Below are positions 17,726 through 26,895 of a DNA stretch of 64,000 bases, in pieces (within the stretch, counting starts at the first letter, position 1; every line of letters begins with the position of its first letter). The position numbers were made by a program, and so were the translations under genes. The stretch is from JAZDCZ01 sp046757925 (GTDB lineage: Bacteria; Gemmatimonadota; Gemmatimonadetes; Gemmatimonadales; GWC2-71-9): assembly GCA_046757925.1 (NCBI GenBank), contig JBHHZE010000012.1, positions 1-64,000 of the forward strand. Direction: 5' to 3'. The notes beneath the pieces are model-generated. The model searched no databases. It saw nothing but the letters and a program-made list of their open reading frames with translations, and was not told where the DNA came from.

Positions 17726-20700
17726 GTGCTCAAACGCGTTATAGAGTGGTCGGTCAACAATAGATTTCTGGTAGGATTCTTCACGCTCGCCATAGTCGGC
17801 TGGGGAGTGTGGGCGGCGATCCGAACACCAATAGACGCGGTACCGGACTTGTCAGATATCCAGGTCATAGTCTTCACCGAGTTCAAGGGTCAAGCTCCAC
17901 AAATCGTGGAGGAACAAGTCACATATCCGCTGACCACGGCAATGCTGGCAGTACCCGGTGCGCGAGTCGTGCGCGGATACTCGATGTTCGGGTTGTCTTT
18001 CGTGTATCTCATCTTCGAAGACGACGTCGATCTGTATTGGGCGCGTTCTCGCGTACTGGAGTACTTGAATTACGTGTCGGGCCAACTGCCCGAAGGTGTT
18101 CGGCCGCAACTTGGGCCCGATGCCACTGGAGTCGGCTGGGCGTTTGAGTACGTCGTTACCGGCGAGGGGTACAGCCAACAGCAGCTGCGGAGTATCCAGG
18201 ACTGGTACGTTCGCTATCAGTTGACCAGTGTGCCGGGCGTTGCAGAGGTCGCATCCGTCGGCGGTTTTGAAAAACAGTACCAGGTGTTGCTCGACCCGGA
18301 ACGGCTGCGGGCTTATGGCATTCCGCTGAAGAAAGTTCTGAGTGCGGTTAAGATGTCGAATCAAGACGTAGGCGGCCGTCTTCTGGAACTCGGCGGTACC
18401 GAATTCATGATCCGCGGGCTGGGATATGTCGAGAACGTAGCCGACATCGAGAGCATTCCCCTGGGCACTACGCCGTCGGGTACGCCAATCCGTATAGCCG
18501 ATGTTGCGACCGTCCAGTTGGGCCCCGAAATGCGACGGGGAGCGGCGGATTGGAATGGGGCCGGTGAGACCGTAGCAGGAATCGTCATCATGCGTTTCGG
18601 GGAGAACGCTCTGGATGTAATCGACCGTGTCAAAGCGAAGCTCGAGGAGATCAAGCCGGGACTGCCGGATGGGGTGAAGATTGTGCCGGTTTACGATCGA
18701 ACTGACCTGATCAAGCGGGCGATAGACACCTTGAAAGAAAAGCTCTTGGAAGAGTCCATCGTAGTTGCCTTGGTGGCGCTGGTTTTCCTACTGCATTTCC
18801 GGTCTGCCTTGGTCGCGATCCTCACACTCCCGGTGGGGATCCTCATGGCGTTCATTGCGATGTACTATCTGGGATTCAATGCCAATATCATGAGCCTGGG
18901 TGGCGTTGCCATTGCCATCGGTGCTATGATCGCGGCGGCGGTACCACTGATCGAAAACCTCCACAAGCATATGGAACGCAACGGGCAGGATGGAGAGCCT
19001 CACCGCAGCCATTGGGAATTGGTGCTCGATAGCACACGTGAGGTGGGACCGGCCCTCTTCTTTTCACTTCTGATAATCACGGTTTCGTTCCTTCCGGTAT
19101 TTGCATTGCAGGCCCAAGAGGGCCGCCTGTTCAAACCGCTGGCAGCGACAAAGACATTTGTAATGGCGGCCTCGGCGCTACTGTCGGTGACGCTCGTCCC
19201 GGTCGCCATGGGGATCCTGATCCGCGGCAAGATTCGTAGTGAAAGCGCAAACCCTGTCAACCGTGTCATGCGGCGCCTCTATAGTCCGGTGCTTGCGTTC
19301 GCATTGCGCAATCGGTTTCTGGTGTTGGTGGGCGCCGGCGCGATTCTGGTGGCGACGGTGTTTCCGTGGAAGCGGCTGGGTAGCGAGTTCATGCCGCCGC
19401 TGCACGAGGGATCGGTGATGTTCATGCCGACAACTCTCCCCGGGGTATCCATAACCGAGGCACGGCGCATCCTGCGTATCCAGGACTCGATTCTCACAAC
19501 CTTCCCGGAGGTAGAATCGGTCTTCGGCAAGGCCGGGCGTGCGCGAACGGCAACAGACCCCGCCCCACTTGCCATGATGGAGACGGTGATCACTCTTAAG
19601 GCCGAGTCTGAATGGCGTCCGGGAATCACCTACGATTCCCTGGTGAACGAAATGGACCGTGCCGTACGTCTGCCAGGTGTTACAAACTCGTGGACGATGC
19701 CCATCAAGGCGCGGATCGACATGTTGGCAACGGGCATCCGCACCCCGGTTGGAATCAAGATATTCGGTCCAGACCTCAGCACGCTGGAACGCCTTGGTAA
19801 GGAGATCGAGAAAGCCGTCCTCCGCATACCGGGAACCCGAAGCGCGATCGCCGATCGTTCGATGGGCGGTAGCTACATGGACATCGACATCGACCGAGAC
19901 GAAGCCGCCCGGTACGGGCTAACGGTAGGAGATATCCAACAGGTGGTGATGACGGCGATCGGTGGGACGGCGTTGACGCAGACCGTCGAGGGTCTAGAGC
20001 GCTACACCATCAACGTTCGGTATGCGCCAGAGCTCCGCGACACGCCAGAAGCACTGGCTACCGTTCTGGTGCCGACACCGATGGGTCCGCAGATTCCGCT
20101 CGGCCAGGTGGCGGATCTTCGGCTGGCCAGTGGCCCGCCCATCGTCAAGACCGAAAACGCATTGCCGACGGCGTGGGTTTTCGTGGACGTCGAGGGACGA
20201 GACATAGGATCCTACGTTCGGGAGGCACAGCAAGTCATTGCATCTACCGTACAGCTACCGGCCGGATTCTTCCTCCAGTGGTCCGGGCAATACGAATATA
20301 TGCAGCGCGCCAATCAGCGTCTTCGGATAGTGGTACCGGTGACCCTGGCGCTGATCTTCCTGTTGCTGTTTCTCCATTTCAAGAACGTCACGCAGAGCGC
20401 GATGGTGATGGCCTCGTTACCGTTCGCGTTGGTCGGAGGTGTTTGGTTGATGTGGTTGCTGGGCTACAACATGAGTATTGCGGTGGGAGTTGGCTTCATC
20501 GCACTGGCCGGAGTCGCAGTTGAGATAGGTGTCGTCATGCTCGTGTATCTGGATGAGGCGTACCACCGTCTGTCCGTACACGGTGGGAGAGTGACGGCGG
20601 CGGCGCTTTTCGATGCCATCGGGGAAGGGGCCGGTGGGAGAGTACGCTCGGTCATCATGACCGTGACGGCCATCGTGGGCGGGCTCTTGCCGATCCTTTG

Positions 20701-20923
20701 GAGCTCCGGCACCGGCGCAGGAGTCATGAAGCGGATTGCCGCGCCAATGGTCGGTGGCATGTTGTCGGCAACCGCACTCACCCTGGTCGTAATACCGGTG
20801 CTGTACAGCCTGTGGCGCGAATGGCAACTGAGACGACGCCCGGTCGAAGCAATTGCGCACGAGGCCCTGGAAGATGCCGCTGCCGTGGTAGGTCCATTCA
20901 GCACGCCGGTTGTCACGGACTGA
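17726..20923 (+). CDS. cusA: CusA/CzcA-type heavy-metal RND efflux pump, lacking the TM4 aspartate
   Basis: Inner-membrane proton-driven pump of the HME-RND class, 1065 residues, full length with 12 membrane helices, two large periplasmic loops, and typical segments such as TPIDAVPDLSDIQV and VEEQVTYPL. In TM4 the family reads GAMVDAAxxMIEN; here it is GAMIAAAVPLIEN, with Ala403 (GCG) in place of the proton-relay Asp, a change of two bases from any Asp codon. The C-terminal half keeps Glu in LAGVAVEIGVVMLVYL. GTG start at 17726, 39 nt after the adaptor. Substrate is probably Cu/Ag given the context. Confidence 0.92.
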   Translation: MLKRVIEWSVNNRFLVGFFTLAIVGWGVWAAIRTPIDAVPDLSDIQVIVFTEFKGQAPQIVEEQVTYPLTTAMLAVPGARVVRGYSMFGLSFVYLIFEDDVDLYWARSRVLEYLNYVSGQLPEGVRPQLGPDATGVGWAFEYVVTGEGYSQQQLRSIQDWYVRYQLTSVPGVAEVASVGGFEKQYQVLLDPERLRAYGIPLKKVLSAVKMSNQDVGGRLLELGGTEFMIRGLGYVENVADIESIPLGTTPSGTPIRIADVATVQLGPEMRRGAADWNGAGETVAGIVIMRFGENALDVIDRVKAKLEEIKPGLPDGVKIVPVYDRTDLIKRAIDTLKEKLLEESIVVALVALVFLLHFRSALVAILTLPVGILMAFIAMYYLGFNANIMSLGGVAIAIGAMIAAAVPLIENLHKHMERNGQDGEPHRSHWELVLDSTREVGPALFFSLLIITVSFLPVFALQAQEGRLFKPLAATKTFVMAASALLSVTLVPVAMGILIRGKIRSESANPVNRVMRRLYSPVLAFALRNRFLVLVGAGAILVATVFPWKRLGSEFMPPLHEGSVMFMPTTLPGVSITEARRILRIQDSILTTFPEVESVFGKAGRARTATDPAPLAMMETVITLKAESEWRPGITYDSLVNEMDRAVRLPGVTNSWTMPIKARIDMLATGIRTPVGIKIFGPDLSTLERLGKEIEKAVLRIPGTRSAIADRSMGGSYMDIDIDRDEAARYGLTVGDIQQVVMTAIGGTALTQTVEGLERYTINVRYAPELRDTPEALATVLVPTPMGPQIPLGQVADLRLASGPPIVKTENALPTAWVFVDVEGRDIGSYVREAQQVIASTVQLPAGFFLQWSGQYEYMQRANQRLRIVVPVTLALIFLLLFLHFKNVTQSAMVMASLPFALVGGVWLMWLLGYNMSIAVGVGFIALAGVAVEIGVVMLVYLDEAYHRLSVHGGRVTAAALFDAIGEGAGGRVRSVIMTVTAIVGGLLPILWSSGTGAGVMKRIAAPMVGGMLSATALTLVVIPVLYSLWREWQLRRRPVEAIAHEALEDAAAVVGPFSTPVVTD

Positions 20924-20956
20924 CTGCGGCACCGAAATCGAGGAGGAGAAGGCGAA

Positions 20957-21301
20957 ATGCTCAGACTCATAAAAGCGGTAGTGCGACACGAACTCCTGGA
21001 AGAGTTGGTGCAAGCATTGAATAAAGCGGGCGTGCCCCGTCTGTCCGTCAGCAACGTTCAGACGACCGGGAGTGGAGTCGATCCTAAACAAGCCAAACTC
21101 TCACAGGAATTAGGCACCGGCTACACGGAAAAGGTATTGATGCAGTTCGTCTGCGCGGCGGAGCAGGTAGATGACATCGTTAACATCGTGGTGGAGCATG
21201 CCCACACCGGTTGCCGGGGGGACGGGATAGTATTTGTGCTGCCGGTAGAACGTGTGGTGAAGATCCGAACCGGGGTCGAGGGTGTCGCCGCGTTGATGTA
21301 G
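20957..21301 (+). CDS. P-II-like signalling protein in the RND operon
   Basis: 114 residues with the P-II fold: N-terminal LIKAVVRHELLEELVQAL, T-loop region (DPKQAKLSQELGTGYTEKV), the TGxxGDG-type B-loop as HTGCRGDGIVFVLPV and the C-terminal IRTG. P-II trimers normally bind ATP/ADP and 2-oxoglutarate and dock to transporters. The Tyr used for uridylylation in GlnB T-loops is not evident at its usual place. It starts 33 nt after the pump gene behind GAGGAGAAGG and is followed directly by a TlpA gene, so it is probably a metal-efflux-dedicated P-II. Confidence 0.85.
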   Translation: MLRLIKAVVRHELLEELVQALNKAGVPRLSVSNVQTTGSGVDPKQAKLSQELGTGYTEKVLMQFVCAAEQVDDIVNIVVEHAHTGCRGDGIVFVLPVERVVKIRTGVEGVAALM

Positions 21302-21910
21302 ATGGGTAGAGACATGAAAGATGATACCTGGTCCGGCGGCAGAAAGAGTAGCGTGAACCGCCAGTGGGTGGCTGTCGGGACGATTCTGATGGCGCTGGCG
21401 CTGGTGTTGGGATTCGGCGTGGGGCTGACGTCGGAGTTGGGCGTAGTCCAGCCCGGGAGCCGGGCACCCAACTTCACAGCGGTCAATGTCGCAACCGGTG
21501 ACACCGTTCGTCTGGCCGATTACGCGGGTTCGGTCGTGCTGCTCAACATCTGGGCGACCTGGTGTAAGCCCTGTGAAGAGGAAATGCCGTCTATCCAGCG
21601 ACTCCATGAAAGACTGGAATCCGAGGGACTCAAGGTGGTGGCGGTCAGCATAGACAAGGAGGACCCGGAGAAGGTTCTGGCATGGGTCAGGCAGCGCAAT
21701 CTGACATTCGAGGTGCTGCAGGATCGACCTGGCCGCATCGAGCGACTCTACCAGACCACCGGCGTTCCCGAGACTTTCATCATTGACCGGGACGGAATCA
21801 TCGTCAAGCGCGTCATCGGCGCGAGGAAGTGGGACGTCCCGGCTGAACTGGCCGGCATCAGGCGCTTGCTCGAGTCCAAACCAATCGCCGACATCAAGTC
21901 CGGCTCGTAG
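21302..21910 (+). CDS. TlpA/ResA-like membrane-anchored thioredoxin
   Basis: 202 residues: N-terminal membrane anchor (WVAVGTILMALALVLGFGVGL), then a thioredoxin fold with active site WATWCKPC and the cis-Pro loop GVPETFIID. It would act as a periplasmic thiol-disulfide reductase. The start ATG is immediately after the P-II stop (TAG-ATG); ATG 21314 is an alternative. In this operon it may keep metal-binding cysteines or methionine-rich proteins reduced (inference). Confidence 0.88.
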   Translation: MGRDMKDDTWSGGRKSSVNRQWVAVGTILMALALVLGFGVGLTSELGVVQPGSRAPNFTAVNVATGDTVRLADYAGSVVLLNIWATWCKPCEEEMPSIQRLHERLESEGLKVVAVSIDKEDPEKVLAWVRQRNLTFEVLQDRPGRIERLYQTTGVPETFIIDRDGIIVKRVIGARKWDVPAELAGIRRLLESKPIADIKSGS

Positions 21911-22074
21911 CCAAAGGGGCAAATCACCCGACGCTAGGGTCAACTACCCTCTGAGAGGTGGCCACACCTTCCCCGCATGACGGCGTAACCCATTGTCCCA
22001 CAACGTGATAGAGCCGCCCGCCATTGCGGCATCTTGCTTGCCGATCAAGCCGTTGGGAACCACGGAGGATTATT

Positions 22075-22725
22075 ATGGCAGAGCAGGTCACCTATGACTA
22101 CGGACTGTGGGGAATGGTCGTCTTCAACGTTCTCCTGTTCGGGTCGTTCGTGCTGGGGTTCCTCAGACCGCGCCGCGCGGTGGAGTGGCGCTCACTCGGC
22201 GTCTTCTCGGCATTCATCGTAGCATTGTTCGCCGAGATGTACGGATTCCCACTCACAATCTATCTGTTGAGCGGCGTTCTGGGGCTCAGCTTGGGGGGAG
22301 CGACACCGTTTGGTCACCTCCAGGGTCATCTACTTGCCACCGTGTTCGACCTGCCTGGTTGGGCTGTACTCGTAGTTTGCCAAATCGGGGGCTTGATAAT
22401 GGCCGCAGGCATCTGGGTCATGTGGAGAGCTTGGCGGCAGATACACGGAGGACGGGGAGCGCCGATTACCGACGGGATGTACCGACGAGTGCGCCATCCG
22501 CAGTACAGCGGACTCTTTCTGGTGACGGTCGGCATGCTCATCCAGTGGCCCACAGCCCTGACGGTCCTGATGTGGCCACTGCTCACCGTGGCCTATTACC
22601 GCCTGGCGATGCGGGAGGAGCGCGAGATGATCGAGCGCTTCGGCGCCGAGTACGAGGAGTACCGTCGGCAGGTACCCGCTTTCCTGCCGTCGTCCCTCAG
22701 GCGACTGCAAGAACAGGAGGTATAG
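22075..22725 (+). CDS. Isoprenylcysteine carboxyl methyltransferase-type membrane methyltransferase
   Basis: Start ATG 22075 behind GGAGG; the frame to 22024 lacks a site. 216 residues with about five membrane helices and the ICMT/PEMT C-terminal signature: GMYRRVRHPQYSGLFL followed by the EEREMIERFGAEYEEYRRQ helix. These SAM-dependent enzymes methylate lipid-like or prenylated substrates in the membrane. The substrate here is unknown. The gene recurs near copper-efflux genes in other bacteria in my recollection, which I cannot check. Confidence 0.82.
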   Translation: MAEQVTYDYGLWGMVVFNVLLFGSFVLGFLRPRRAVEWRSLGVFSAFIVALFAEMYGFPLTIYLLSGVLGLSLGGATPFGHLQGHLLATVFDLPGWAVLVVCQIGGLIMAAGIWVMWRAWRQIHGGRGAPITDGMYRRVRHPQYSGLFLVTVGMLIQWPTALTVLMWPLLTVAYYRLAMREEREMIERFGAEYEEYRRQVPAFLPSSLRRLQEQEV

Positions 22726-22726
22726 C

Positions 22727-22912
22727 ATGGAGTGGCTACGGGAAAACTGGTTCTGGGTTGTGGTTGGCGTGGCGTTTATCTGGATGCATACCAAGATGCA
22801 CGGGCGCCACGGCGCACATGGGGGACACGGTGGTTGCGGTGGGCATGGTGGGGGCGCGAGTGATCTCGAGGCACACAGAGAAGGGAAGGAGAAAACCGAT
22901 GCTCAACACTAA
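22727..22912 (+). CDS. Small His/Gly-rich membrane protein (DUF2933-like)
   Basis: 61 residues with one membrane helix (NWFWVVVGVAFIWMH) followed by a His/Gly/Cys-rich tail (MHGRHGAHGGHGGCGGHGGG) suited to binding Cu or Zn. A perfect AGGAGG precedes the ATG, 1 nt after the methyltransferase stop. Small proteins with this layout are placed in DUF2933; the match is by pattern only. Confidence 0.7.
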   Translation: MEWLRENWFWVVVGVAFIWMHTKMHGRHGAHGGHGGCGGHGGGASDLEAHREGKEKTDAQH

Positions 22913-23219
22913 GATTCTAACCTGGTCGCTTGGCCTGTTCACGGCGGTGAGCTTTCTGGTGTGCGTGGCCTACGGGCTGATCGTGCCGGAGTCCTTGCAC
23001 ATGACTGGCTGGCTCGAGGAGATGCTGCCTGGATTTGACTGGCTCACACCCGTTGGCTTTTTCATTGGTCTCGCAGAGTCGTTCCTATACGGAGTGTATG
23101 CGGGCCTGGTGTTCCCACCGATCTACAATTTTGTGCTTAAGCGATCCGGTGTGACCGGTGGGAAGCCGCCACGTTATATTGTTCCGCTGTTCGGAGCACC
23201 TACCGATCGGGAGCGATAA
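22899..23219 (+). CDS. Small two- to three-helix membrane protein (DUF5676-like)
   Basis: 106 residues starting ATG 22899 behind AAGGAG, overlapping the previous gene by 14 nt. Hydrophobic segments LGLFTAVSFLVCVAYGLIV and VGFFIGLAESFLYGVYAGLVF, with a soluble loop between them, match the DUF5676 layout. A much longer frame beginning at 22107 covers this gene but is a shadow of the methyltransferase. Function unknown; co-occurrence with metal-efflux genes suggests a role in metal handling. Confidence 0.75.
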   Translation: MLNTKILTWSLGLFTAVSFLVCVAYGLIVPESLHMTGWLEEMLPGFDWLTPVGFFIGLAESFLYGVYAGLVFPPIYNFVLKRSGVTGGKPPRYIVPLFGAPTDRER

Positions 23220-23221
23220 AG

Positions 23222-24382
23222 ATGGCAACCACCATTGAAATCGTTGGAGCCGGCCCCGCGGGACTTGCGGCCGCGATCACGGTAGCGAAACACGGCGGAC
23301 GCGCGATTGTTTACGAACGTCACAGGGATGTGGGACAGCGGTTCCACGGCGACTTCCAGGGGTTGGAGAACTGGACCACGGCCGGTGATGTGCTCGACGA
23401 GTTTGCGGCGATGGGGATCGAGCCTACGTTCGAGCACACGCCGTTTCGGGAATGTGTGTTCTACGACCCAGCGGGCCGTGAGTATTACTATCGCGCGGCG
23501 AGACCAATTTGGTACCTGACCCGGCGTGGGACGGAAGTCGGTACGTTGGACCAGAGTCTCAAGGCTCAAGCGCTGGATGCCGGTGTCGACATCCGCTTGG
23601 GCGCCAAGAAGGACCATCTGCCCCACGGCGGGATCGTGGCCCACGGTCCCCGCCGCGTCGATGCCATCGCGGTGGGCTACCTGTTTGAAACGGATCTGGC
23701 CGACGGCGCCTTTTGCGCCGTCTCCGACCGACTTGCTCCAAAGGGCTATTCGTACCTGTTAGTCGCCGGAGGCAGGGGCACGATTGCTTCCTGCATGTTC
23801 GCGGATTTTCACAACGATAAGCAGTATCTGGAGCGCACGGTCGAGTTCTTTCGGCGGAAGGTCGACTTCCAGATGCGGAACGCTCGGGCCTTCGGTGGTT
23901 ACGGCAACGTCCATGCAGATCGCCGGGCCCGGAAGGGTAGGATTCTCTATGTAGGCGAGGCCGCAGGTTTCCAAGACACGCTGTTCGGTTTCGGCATGCG
24001 CTATGCTCTTAGGTCGGGACATCTCGCGGCTCGAGCCTGGCTCTCCAACAAACCCGAAACATATGATCGGTTGTGGCGTGGGAGCATGGAGAACCTGACG
24101 AGACTGGCAACGGTCAATCGCTACATGTATGAATTACTGGGCGACCGAGGTTATGCGTTCCTCCTGCGCAAGATCGAAAGAGCACCGGATGTGCGCGACT
24201 GGCTGCGAGTCTATTACACTAGGGGCCGATGGAAGTTGATGCTCCACCCTTATGTGCGACGACACTCCGTGCAGAGAAAGCCCCTGGTTAAGGAATGCGT
24301 TCGAGGTTGCGACTGCACCTGGTGCCGTTGTCCTGACGACCGTACTGAACTCGCCTCGGCGGGTAAGCGAAAGGCCTCGTAG
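23222..24382 (+). CDS. FAD-dependent geranylgeranyl-reductase-like oxidoreductase with a Cys-rich tail
   Basis: 386 residues with the N-terminal FAD dinucleotide motif (EIVGAGPAGLAAAITVAKHG) and the second FAD motif GRILYVGEAAGFQDTLFGFGMRYAL. This is the GGR/CrtI-like flavoprotein layout, which usually reduces isoprenoid double bonds. The C-terminus carries five clustered cysteines (C359, C363, C365, C368, C370; in CVRGCDCTWCRC), likely a metal or Fe-S site not typical of the core family. Starts 2 nt after the DUF5676 stop, as the last gene of the efflux operon. Confidence 0.82.
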   Translation: MATTIEIVGAGPAGLAAAITVAKHGGRAIVYERHRDVGQRFHGDFQGLENWTTAGDVLDEFAAMGIEPTFEHTPFRECVFYDPAGREYYYRAARPIWYLTRRGTEVGTLDQSLKAQALDAGVDIRLGAKKDHLPHGGIVAHGPRRVDAIAVGYLFETDLADGAFCAVSDRLAPKGYSYLLVAGGRGTIASCMFADFHNDKQYLERTVEFFRRKVDFQMRNARAFGGYGNVHADRRARKGRILYVGEAAGFQDTLFGFGMRYALRSGHLAARAWLSNKPETYDRLWRGSMENLTRLATVNRYMYELLGDRGYAFLLRKIERAPDVRDWLRVYYTRGRWKLMLHPYVRRHSVQRKPLVKECVRGCDCTWCRCPDDRTELASAGKRKAS

Positions 24383-24527
24383 TTCGAGGTCCACGGCTGA
24401 GCCGGGGTTCCCACAGATTTGACCACCGAGCAGTTGGTGAGTCTCTCTTCACAATAGTTTCACGTATCCTTGTGCGTGGGTCGGGTAACCTTGTGGCTCA
24501 AAGTCTTATCACACGAGCTGTCCACCA

Positions 24528-26756
24528 GTGTTTGTCAACCTGCGGTTGTCATGCGGTTGCCACCGTGAGCGATACCTGGCGTTAACGTTGCTTGCCGGTG
24601 TCACTTTCGGCTGTAGCGCCACGGACTCCGCAGGCCCGCTATCGGGCACCGAACGAATGGCACTGCGTTTGCGACAGCTTCCCGAAAACCTGGACCCGAC
24701 GCGCAGCCCCTACGCCAACTCAGCGCGGGCGGATGCCATGATGAGGGCGAATCCCCCGTCCGACGTACGCGGCCGGTTCCTATTTGAATACGAGTTGGCC
24801 GAACAGTTGCTGTTCGCCGGACGCTTCGATGAAGCCATTGATCGCACTCAGCGGATACAGCAGGCGATCGCGGAATACGATCGGGCTGCCGCAGCCGCTC
24901 TAGAGGTCCCTGCCGAGTTCTCCCTATTAGTGCAACGCCTATTGGGCATGGCGTACTTGCGGCGGGCGATACGCGACCATTGCGTCGAGGACCGGCGAAC
25001 GTCCGATTGCCTCTTGCCACTTGATACTGGCGGCGCGGACGCCGGACTCCGTGTCGCACTCAGTTCGTACCTCGCCACGCTCGATAGGCACCCGGACGAT
25101 CTGCGAGCCCGTTGGTTGCTCAACGTCGCATGTATGATGCTCGGAGAGTACCCCGATTCCGTTCCCACGGAGTGGCTGATACAGCCGGATGCATTCGAGT
25201 CAGAATACCGGATCGATCGTTTTCCCGACGTCGCACCTGAGCTTGGCCTTGACGTAGTCGGACGGCTTGGCGGCGTAATCATGGACGACTTCGACAACGA
25301 CGGCAACCTCGATATAATGACGTCCGCTTGGGGCCTCAACGAGCAGCTCCACTACTTCCGTAACAACGGGGACGGAAGCTTCGCCGACCGGACACAGGAT
25401 GCGGGATTGGGCGGCTTGGTTGCAGGAATGAATCTGTTTCAAGCTGACTACAACAACGACGGATGTCTCGATGTCTTCGTCACGCGCGGCGCCTGGTCGC
25501 CGAACGGTCGTCCCAACTCCTTGCTGAGAAACGACTGCGCCAGCGGGTTCGAAGACGTCACGGAAGATGCCGGCATCTTGTCGGTCGAGGCGACACTTGC
25601 CGCGAGCTGGGGTGACTATGACAACGACGGATGGATAGACCTGTTTGTTGCGAACGAATCAAGAGATACCAATAGTGTGCAGAGTCAACTCTTTCACAAC
25701 AACGGAGACGGAACATTCCGCGACGTCGCGCGCGAGTCAGGTGCTGGCGTTATTGGAGTCAACAAGGGAGTGGTGTGGGGTGACATCGACAACGATGGTA
25801 GGTTGGATCTATACGTGTCCCGCCTCGGTCAGGCGAATGTCATGTTGCGCAACCTGGGACCGGACTCGGCCGGCACCTGGCAATTCGCCGACGTGACAGA
25901 TGTGGCTGGAGTCGCAGAACCGGTGGAGAGCTTCCCCACGTGGTTCTGGGACTACAACAATGATGGCTGGATCGATCTCTTCGTGTCCGGCTATCGTGCC
26001 CAACTCGGCGATATCGCCGCCGAGTACATGGGCCTTCCGCACAGCTCCGAGCGTCCACGGTTGTATCGGAACAACGGCAATGGCACCTTCAGCGACGTCA
26101 CCACGGCCACCCGCCTCGACCGCACCCTGTTTGCAATGGGAGCTAACTATGGAGACCTCGACGGTGACGGATGGCTCGATTTCTACGTGGGTACGGGCGA
26201 TGCCTATCTTCAGGCCCTGATTCCCAACCGGATGTTCCGCAACTCCGGCGGTGAGTTCTTCCAAGATGTGACGAGTTCCGGGGGATTCGGACACCTCCTA
26301 AAGGGACACGGTGTGGCGTTCGGCGATCTGGACAACGACGGTGACCAGGACATTTACGCGGTGATGGGCGGGGCCTACGAAGGCGACCTCGGCCGCAATG
26401 TCCTCTTCGCCAGCCCGGGACCGAGCAACCCATGGCTGACGCTCATCCTGGAAGGTGTCGAATCCAACAGAGCGGCAATCGGTGCACGTATTCATGTGAC
26501 AATTGAGACACCAACCGGCCTGCGGGACATCTACCGAACAGTTGGAAGTGGTGGGAGCTTCGGGGCTAACAGCCTGCGGCAGGAAATTGGTCTCGGGAAC
26601 GCCACGGCCCTACGCCGGGTCGCCATTGTCTGGCCGACAACCGGTGCGACAGATGAGTACGCAAACATGGTTGTGAATCGAGCCTACCGGGTTCGCGAAG
26701 GCGGATCCCGTCCAACCCCTATCGATCTCGCCGCCATATCTTTGTTTGCTCGCTGA
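24528..26756 (+). CDS. CRTAC1-type FG-GAP/VCBS-repeat lipoprotein with ASPIC/UnbV domain
   Basis: 742 residues. The N-terminus has a hydrophobic stretch ending LLAGVTFGC, suggesting lipoprotein export. An alpha-helical TPR-like region follows (~60-220), then repeated Ca-binding propeller loops of D-x-D-x-DG type (DFDNDGNLDI, DYNNDGCLDV, DYDNDGWIDL, DIDNDGRLDL, DYNNDGWIDL, DLDGDGWLDF, DLDNDGDQDI), and a C-terminal ASPIC/UnbV-like region (GSGGSFGANSLRQEIGLG). Such proteins are extracellular or surface-anchored; role unknown. GTG start at 24528; no strong ribosome site seen. Confidence 0.88.
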   Translation: MFVNLRLSCGCHRERYLALTLLAGVTFGCSATDSAGPLSGTERMALRLRQLPENLDPTRSPYANSARADAMMRANPPSDVRGRFLFEYELAEQLLFAGRFDEAIDRTQRIQQAIAEYDRAAAAALEVPAEFSLLVQRLLGMAYLRRAIRDHCVEDRRTSDCLLPLDTGGADAGLRVALSSYLATLDRHPDDLRARWLLNVACMMLGEYPDSVPTEWLIQPDAFESEYRIDRFPDVAPELGLDVVGRLGGVIMDDFDNDGNLDIMTSAWGLNEQLHYFRNNGDGSFADRTQDAGLGGLVAGMNLFQADYNNDGCLDVFVTRGAWSPNGRPNSLLRNDCASGFEDVTEDAGILSVEATLAASWGDYDNDGWIDLFVANESRDTNSVQSQLFHNNGDGTFRDVARESGAGVIGVNKGVVWGDIDNDGRLDLYVSRLGQANVMLRNLGPDSAGTWQFADVTDVAGVAEPVESFPTWFWDYNNDGWIDLFVSGYRAQLGDIAAEYMGLPHSSERPRLYRNNGNGTFSDVTTATRLDRTLFAMGANYGDLDGDGWLDFYVGTGDAYLQALIPNRMFRNSGGEFFQDVTSSGGFGHLLKGHGVAFGDLDNDGDQDIYAVMGGAYEGDLGRNVLFASPGPSNPWLTLILEGVESNRAAIGARIHVTIETPTGLRDIYRTVGSGGSFGANSLRQEIGLGNATALRRVAIVWPTTGATDEYANMVVNRAYRVREGGSRPTPIDLAAISLFAR

Positions 26757-26895
26757 GCACCCGCTACAGGGGGGCGATGTGGCCTATGACATGGCCAGGC
26801 GAAGATGTACGCGATGTGGTCGGCACCCCGGGTGGGTGTGCTCTTCTAGCCGAGGCTGTCGGCAACATATGAGGCCCATCCCGCGTTGATAGGCC

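Noticed and set aside
22107..23219. 370-residue ORF across the methyltransferase and DUF5676 genes
   Set aside because: The first two thirds are a shadow of the methyltransferase and DUF2933 frames; only the last 106 codons are a real gene.
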